A stretch of DNA of 9,386 nucleotides, taken from contig JAIBHM010000059.1 in assembly GCA_020028535.1 (NCBI GenBank), positions 1 through 9,386 of the forward strand, read 5' to 3'. The notes under the pieces are model-generated. The model worked only from the letters and a program-made list of their open reading frames with translations. It was not told the DNA's origin and searched no databases. Shown piece by piece: positions 5,344 to 9,386 of the stretch. The translations under genes were made by a program, and so were the position numbers. Each line of letters begins with the position of its first letter. The first letter of the stretch is position 1. The DNA comes from Armatimonadota bacterium. GTDB taxonomy: Bacteria > Sysuimicrobiota > Sysuimicrobiia > Sysuimicrobiales > Kaftiobacteriaceae.

Positions 5344-7683
5344 TCAGGCCCGGCCCGATTCCCTCACTGCGGGTGGCGGGCCGGAGGAACTGCGGGGAGG
5401 CGCGAGTCCTACCACATCGTCGGGACGGATGGGCGCTCGGTTCAGCTCACGGCCGGTGGCGTCCCGCAGCGCTGCGATGATCGCCGCGGTCGCCACCACT
5501 GTCGAAGGTTCGCCCACACCCTTCGCCCCAAACGGCACGCCGGGTTCGGGTTCCTCGATCAGCTCCGAGACCACCGGCGGCATGTCGAGCATAGTGGGGA
5601 TCAGGTAGTCGGTGAACGACGGGTTGAGCACGCGGCCGTCCTTCATCAGGATCTCCTCCATCACGGCCAGGCCGAGCCCCTGCGCGGTGCCCCCTTCGAT
5701 CTGTCCGTACACACTCTGGGGATTGAGGGCCCGACCGACGTCCTGAGCGCAGGCGATCTGCACGACGCGCACCAGGCCGAGCTCCTCGTCGACCTCCACG
5801 ACCGCGCGCTGCGCGGCGAAGGCGAACAGCACGTGGACATCTCCCTGGCCGCGCTCGTCCATCGGCGTCGTCTTCCGGTGATGATACACGCGGGTTTGCA
5901 CGATGGGCTGGTCGAGGAAGTCGACGACGCGCCCGACCGCACGTCCATCCGCCACCACCTCATCGCCGTGGATGGCGAGACCTCCGCGTATCTCCATCCC
6001 GCGTGTCTGCGCCCATCGCCGCACCCGCTCCAGAAGCTGGTCGCGGACCGCCCGGCAGGCGAGCTGGACCGCGCCACCGGACATCATCGTCTGACGCGAG
6101 GCCGAGCTCGAGCCGGCCGACCCCACCATCGTATCGGACGGCGCCAGCATGACCTGATCGATGCCGAGCTCCTCGCGCGCGATCTGCAGCAGAATGGTGT
6201 GCAGGCCCTGCCCGACTTCTGCCGCCGCACTGTGCACTTCTGCGATCGGGCCGGCGGGACCCGCGAACAATTTCACGCGGGCTTCGGCCGAATCGTCGAA
6301 TCCCCCGCTGTATCCGATGTTCTTGTAGCCGACGGCAAAACCAACCCCGCGGCGGAGACGTTCCCCCCGGCTCACGTTCCCCGCGCCCCCCGGGTACGTG
6401 ATCGGATCGCGTTCGACGGGCTCCACCGGAAGCGGCACGGCGGCGCAGCGGCGGATGACCTCTCGCACCGGGGCGGTACCCTGGATGACCTGTCCGGTGG
6501 GCAGAATTGAGCCGGTGCGCAGCGCGTTCCGGAGGCGCAGGTCGATGGGATCGATCCGTAAGGCCCGGGCCAGCTTGTCCATCTGGGCTTCGTACGCGAA
6601 GCATGCCTGGACCGCGCCGAAGCCGCGCATCGCGCCGCAGGGCGGGTTGTTCGTAAACACCGCGGTTCCCTCGATCAACGCGTTGGGCACCTCGTACGGA
6701 CCCGCAGAAAACGTCGATGCGTTCGTGATCACCGCCAGCGAAGATGAGGTGTACGCGCCGCCGTCGATCACCATGCGCGCGCGCACGCAGACGAGTGTGC
6801 CATCCCGCGCGGCGCCGTGGCGCATCCAGATCCGGGCCGGGTGGCGGTGCACGTGTCCGAAGAACGACTCCTCGCGCGAATACACGAACTTGACCGGCCG
6901 GCGGGTGCGGAGCGCCAGCATGCACGCGTGGATGTGCATGCTCACGTCCTCGCGGGCGCCAAATGCGCCTCCAACCCCCGCCAGGTGCAGACGGACTTTT
7001 TCCTTCGGTAGTCCGAGACACGGCGCGACCTGATCCTGATCGACGTGGAGCCACTGCGTGGCGACATAGAGGTCCACACCGCCGTCGTCCGCCGGCACCG
7101 CCATCCCGGCCTCGGGACCGAGGATCGCCTGGTCCTGCATGCCGGTCTCGTAGTAGCCTTCGACCCACACGTCGGCGCGTGCGTCCGGGTTGCCGTGCGT
7201 GATGCGGATATTCTTGAGGACGTTGCCGTGATCGTGGACGCGGGCCGCCTTCGGACGCAGCGCGTCCTCCATATCAGTGACGGCCGCGAGCAGTTGGTAC
7301 TGCACCTTGATCTTCTCGGCGGCGCGTTTGGCGGTCTCCAGGTCCGTCGCGGCGACCACCGCCACCGGCTCGCCCTGGTAGCGCACACGTTCCCAGGCCA
7401 GTACCGGTTGGTCCGGGATCTCCAGGCCGTACGTCTTCTTCCCCGGCACGTCGGAAGCGACCAGCACAGCGTGGACGCCGGGGTGCGAGGTAGCCTGCGA
7501 GATGTCAATGTCACGGATGCGCGCGTGCGCATGAGGACTCCGCAGCGTGTATCCCCACAGCATGTCCTGCGCCCAGAGATCGCTGCCGTAGAGGAACTGT
7601 CCCTTGACCTTCGGCGCCCCGTCGATGCGCCGGACGCTCTCGCCGACCCCACTTCTGGTCCGTTCGCGAATCTTTGTACTCAT
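5344..7683 (-). CDS. Molybdopterin-binding large subunit, xanthine dehydrogenase/aldehyde oxidase family
   Basis: This 779-residue molybdenum hydroxylase subunit inserts an oxygen from water into a heterocycle or aldehyde. The N-terminal aldehyde-oxidase a/b-hammerhead region covers about 15-135 (RRIDGAPKVKGQFLYGSDL onward). Mo-cofactor motifs follow in order: VGGAFGARED (237-246), SREESF (269-274), GAMRGFG (350-356), EVGQGLHT (489-496), the SSSASRQ region (525-531), and GAKGVGEP with probable catalytic Glu725. No Fe-S or FAD domain is fused; the [2Fe-2S] subunit is the separate gene at the right edge and an FAD subunit is not in view. E. coli XdhD by contrast carries its Fe-S domain fused. 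A purine substrate is likely from the neighbouring 8-oxoguanine deaminase, but substrate-binding residues do not prove xanthine specificity. The ATG at 7683 overlaps the deaminase stop (ATGA) and has TGAGG upstream. Its start codon lies within a stem-loop. Confidence 0.92.
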   Translation of the reverse strand: MSTKIRERTRSGVGESVRRIDGAPKVKGQFLYGSDLWAQDMLWGYTLRSPHAHARIRDIDISQATSHPGVHAVLVASDVPGKKTYGLEIPDQPVLAWERVRYQGEPVAVVAATDLETAKRAAEKIKVQYQLLAAVTDMEDALRPKAARVHDHGNVLKNIRITHGNPDARADVWVEGYYETGMQDQAILGPEAGMAVPADDGGVDLYVATQWLHVDQDQVAPCLGLPKEKVRLHLAGVGGAFGAREDVSMHIHACMLALRTRRPVKFVYSREESFFGHVHRHPARIWMRHGAARDGTLVCVRARMVIDGGAYTSSSLAVITNASTFSAGPYEVPNALIEGTAVFTNNPPCGAMRGFGAVQACFAYEAQMDKLARALRIDPIDLRLRNALRTGSILPTGQVIQGTAPVREVIRRCAAVPLPVEPVERDPITYPGGAGNVSRGERLRRGVGFAVGYKNIGYSGGFDDSAEARVKLFAGPAGPIAEVHSAAAEVGQGLHTILLQIAREELGIDQVMLAPSDTMVGSAGSSSASRQTMMSGGAVQLACRAVRDQLLERVRRWAQTRGMEIRGGLAIHGDEVVADGRAVGRVVDFLDQPIVQTRVYHHRKTTPMDERGQGDVHVLFAFAAQRAVVEVDEELGLVRVVQIACAQDVGRALNPQSVYGQIEGGTAQGLGLAVMEEILMKDGRVLNPSFTDYLIPTMLDMPPVVSELIEEPEPGVPFGAKGVGEPSTVVATAAIIAALRDATGRELNRAPIRPDDVVGLAPPRSSSGPPPAVRESGRA

Positions 7684-7708
7684 CGGCGCCTCACTCGGCG
7701 CCGATGAG
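7679..7708 (-). promoter_or_regulatory. Perfect 12-bp stem-loop enclosing the Mo-subunit start codon
   Basis: CTCATCGGCGCC (7679-7690) and GGCGCCGATGAG (7697-7708) are exact reverse complements around a 6-nt loop. In the minus-strand mRNA the loop reads GAGUGA and the 3' arm opens with GG, so the ribosome-binding site is split between loop and stem. The AUG start (7683-7681) and the overlapping UGA stop of the deaminase lie in the 3' arm. No U-run follows, so this is not a terminator. Translation of the upstream deaminase to its end would open the stem, which implies strict translational coupling. Structure is seen directly; the regulatory role is inferred. Confidence 0.6.
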
Positions 7709-9089
7709 CCGCCCGTCCAGGAGTCCGCGCTTCGGCGATGCCACGCCCGAGTTGATGCGCCTCCGCGGCAATCCGCTCCTCGTCGGCGTTGACCAGCCGC
7801 GCATTGCGAACCACCCATTGCCCTTCGACCAGCAAGTGTTTCACTCGAGGTGGAGGACAGAAGACGAGCGAGGCAACTTGATCGGCTTCTGCTCCGACCG
7901 AGCCCAGACCCGTCACGTCGAATAGCGCAATGTCCGCCCGCTTGCCGGATTCGAGCGAGCCGATGTCATCGCGGCCCAGGCAGCGAGCACTCCCTCGGGT
8001 CGCGATGCGAATGGCGTCCCGCGCGCTCATCGCGTTTGGCCCACCCCGCCCCCGCGCAACCAACATGGCCTGCCGGACTTCAGCCAGCATGTGACCGGTG
8101 TCGTTCGACGCGGAACCATCCACCGCGAGCCCCACAGGGACGCCGGCGTCGATGAGCTCGCGCGCGGGCGCGATCCCGGAGCCGAGCCGGAGATTCGAGG
8201 TCGGGCACCACGCCACCGAGGTGCGGGTCCGGGCGATGCGGCCGATATCGTCTCCGTTCAAATGCACGCAGTGCGCCAGCCACACGTCGGGACCGAGCCA
8301 CCCAAGTCCGTCCAGCAGTTCCACGGGCCGCACGCCGAACGTGTCGCGGCAGTAGCGTTCCTCGTCGAGCGTCTCGGCGATGTGCGTGTGCAGCCGCACG
8401 CCCAACCGCCGCGCGAGGGCCTGGGACTCCTCCATCAGCCGGCGGGTCGCGGAGAACGGCGAGCACGGGGCGACCGCCACGCGCAACATCGACCCGGGCG
8501 CGGGATCGTGCAGGCGGCGCACCGCAGCTTCGGTGTGGCGGAGGATCTCGTCCAAATCCTCCACAATGCGGTCGGGCGGGAGCCCGCCTTCGGACTGGCC
8601 GAGGTCCATCGAGCCCCGGCAGGGATGGAACCGCAGGCCGATCTCCCGGGCGACCTCAACCTCGGACTCGAGCACTCCGGTGACGCCATCAGGGAAGACG
8701 TAGTGATGGTCGGTCGTCGTGCCGCAACCCGACAGCGCGAGCTCGGCCAGTCCTACCCGGGCCGACGCGCGCATCCACTTCGCCGTAACGCCCGCCCAAA
8801 CTGGATAGAGGTCCTGCAACCATCCAAACAGGCCCTGATCCTGCGCCCGGACTCGTGTCAGCGACTGATAGAGATGATGGTGCGCGTTGATGAACCCTGG
8901 GACCGCCACCAACCCTGTCCCCTCAATGACCTGCGCGCCATGACCTTGCGGAGGCCGTCCTCGACCCACCCAGGTGATGGCGCCCTGTTCGACGAGGATG
9001 GACCCGCCCGCAATCTCCGTGCCGGCGTCGTCCATCGTCGCGACGGCCTCACACCCGTGGATGAGAATTCTGTGTGCCGCCTTCCTCAA
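7680..9089 (-). CDS. 8-oxoguanine deaminase-type amidohydrolase (AtzA/TrzA/SsnA superfamily)
   Basis: This 469-residue metal-dependent deaminase probably converts 8-oxoguanine to urate plus ammonia. Numbered from the TTG at 9089, mononuclear-metal ligands are His70 and His72 (PGFINAHHHLYQS), His236 (RLHTHIAET, with catalytic Glu239), His273 (LAHCVHL) and Asp324 (AVDGSASND). Diagnostic for the 8-oxoguanine deaminase branch are RGSMDLGQSEGGLPPD, APCSPFS and CPTSNLRLGSGIAP. SsnA, in the E. coli cluster, is a relative and the main alternative name. The TTG start overlaps the stop of the Fe-S gene as TTGA and keeps RILIHGCEAVATMDD at the N-terminus; the open frame extends upstream inside the Fe-S gene, but that extension is arginine-rich and unlike the family. 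The C-terminus ends in a short arginine-rich run (HRRRVRRR) encoded by the stem-loop at 7679-7708. Between two Mo-hydroxylase subunit genes, it points to purine catabolism. Confidence 0.88.
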   Translation of the reverse strand: MRKAAHRILIHGCEAVATMDDAGTEIAGGSILVEQGAITWVGRGRPPQGHGAQVIEGTGLVAVPGFINAHHHLYQSLTRVRAQDQGLFGWLQDLYPVWAGVTAKWMRASARVGLAELALSGCGTTTDHHYVFPDGVTGVLESEVEVAREIGLRFHPCRGSMDLGQSEGGLPPDRIVEDLDEILRHTEAAVRRLHDPAPGSMLRVAVAPCSPFSATRRLMEESQALARRLGVRLHTHIAETLDEERYCRDTFGVRPVELLDGLGWLGPDVWLAHCVHLNGDDIGRIARTRTSVAWCPTSNLRLGSGIAPARELIDAGVPVGLAVDGSASNDTGHMLAEVRQAMLVARGRGGPNAMSARDAIRIATRGSARCLGRDDIGSLESGKRADIALFDVTGLGSVGAEADQVASLVFCPPPRVKHLLVEGQWVVRNARLVNADEERIAAEAHQLGRGIAEARTPGRAAHRRRVRRR

Positions 9090-9386
9090 AGGCGCGGCCG
9101 TCCCATCTTTTGCGCGGCTACCCTCACGGCGTCGAGAATTTTCGCGTATCCGGTGCAGCGGCACAAATTGCCGGCCAGCGCCTCGCGGATGGTGAGGTCG
9201 GTAGGGGTGGGATCGCGTTCGAGGAGATCGGTCACCGCGACGATCAGCCCGGGCGTGCAGAAGCCGCACTGCACCGCCCCCGTCTCGAGGAACGCCTCCT
9301 GAACGGGATGCAGTCGCGAGCCTTCTGCAAGGGCCTCGACGGTCCGCACCTCGCGTTCGTGCGCCTGCGCCGCCAGGACGAGACAG
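9086..9386 (-). CDS. [2Fe-2S] subunit of molybdenum hydroxylase (N-terminus beyond right edge)
   Basis: The last 99 or so residues of a small iron-sulfur subunit of the xanthine dehydrogenase/CO dehydrogenase family (CoxS, XdhC/PucE type) are visible; whole proteins are about 150-165 residues. The open frame at the edge reads CLVLAAQAHERE, whose Cys is the last ligand of the plant-type cluster. VQCGFCTPG and NLCRCTGY follow and bind the second cluster in the C-terminal helical domain. TVEALAEG and HPVQEAF are family-typical. The subunit passes electrons from the Mo site to a FAD subunit or other acceptor. It precedes and overlaps the deaminase gene by 4 nt and presumably partners the large subunit at 5344-7683, an unusual arrangement because the two subunit genes are separated by the deaminase. 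The start is outside the window. Confidence 0.92.
   Translation of the reverse strand, partial: CLVLAAQAHEREVRTVEALAEGSRLHPVQEAFLETGAVQCGFCTPGLIVAVTDLLERDPTPTDLTIREALAGNLCRCTGYAKILDAVRVAAQKMGRPRL

Noticed and set aside
5323..6510. Long plus-strand open frame (395 codons) opposite the Mo subunit
   Set aside because: Rich in His, Arg and Asp with no known motif; an antisense shadow typical of GC-rich genes.
7684..7818. A 45-residue N-terminal extension of the Mo subunit
   Set aside because: The extension is Arg/Ser/Gly-rich and lies inside the deaminase gene; the ATG at 7683 fits the ATGA overlap and the family N-terminus.
9090..9269. A 60-residue N-terminal extension of the deaminase
   Set aside because: It is an arginine-rich shadow of the Fe-S gene; the TTG at 9089 fits the family N-terminus and the 4-nt overlap.
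8091..9302. Long plus-strand open frame (403 codons) opposite the deaminase
   Set aside because: Antisense shadow; the opposite strand encodes a complete set of amidohydrolase metal ligands.

Overview
The window is about 9.4 kb of GC-rich bacterial DNA, densely packed with genes. It suggests an environmental, high-GC bacterium whose phylum I cannot name from the sequence. No rRNA, tRNA, CRISPR array, insertion sequence or phage gene is visible.

Layout. (1) Positions 1-610, minus strand: the N-terminal half of an M20-family metallohydrolase of the YgeY type, running off the left edge. (2) Positions 611-689: a short divergent intergenic region with two inverted repeats. (3) Positions 690-3274, plus strand: two overlapping fold-type II PLP enzymes, first a zinc-ribbon threonine-synthase-like protein, then a cysteine-synthase/TrpB-like 'beta subunit' protein. 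The second gene's stop codon lies inside a long stem-loop. (4) Positions 3346-3957, plus strand: an uncharacterised 203-residue protein with one N-terminal membrane helix. (5) Positions 3960-9386, minus strand: a tightly coupled four-gene operon. In transcription order it encodes a [2Fe-2S] subunit of a molybdenum hydroxylase (cut by the right edge), an 8-oxoguanine deaminase-type amidohydrolase, the molybdopterin-binding large subunit, and a D-hydantoinase/dihydropyrimidinase. The first three genes overlap by 4 nt (TTGA, ATGA); the last starts 4 nt after the preceding stop.

How it fits together. A YgeY-type hydrolase, a hydantoinase, a purine-type deaminase and a molybdenum hydroxylase together resemble the E. 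coli ygeW-ygeX-ygeY-hyuA / xdhD-ygfK-ssnA region, which is linked to anaerobic purine and urate breakdown. A plausible reading is that the deaminase and the Mo hydroxylase act on oxidised purines, the hydantoinase opens a cyclic amide, the YgeY-like enzyme hydrolyses a later amide or carbamoyl intermediate, and a PLP enzyme performs amino-acid elimination. E. coli uses one PLP enzyme, YgeX (2,3-diaminopropionate ammonia-lyase), whereas this locus has two unlike PLP enzymes. No ygeW, ygfK, FAD subunit, transporter or regulator lies inside the window. The pathway assignment is inference from gene content.

The most notable non-coding signal is a perfect 12-bp stem with a 6-nt loop at the junction of the deaminase and Mo-subunit genes. 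It buries the downstream start codon in the stem and puts part of the ribosome-binding site in the loop, which would suit translation coupling.
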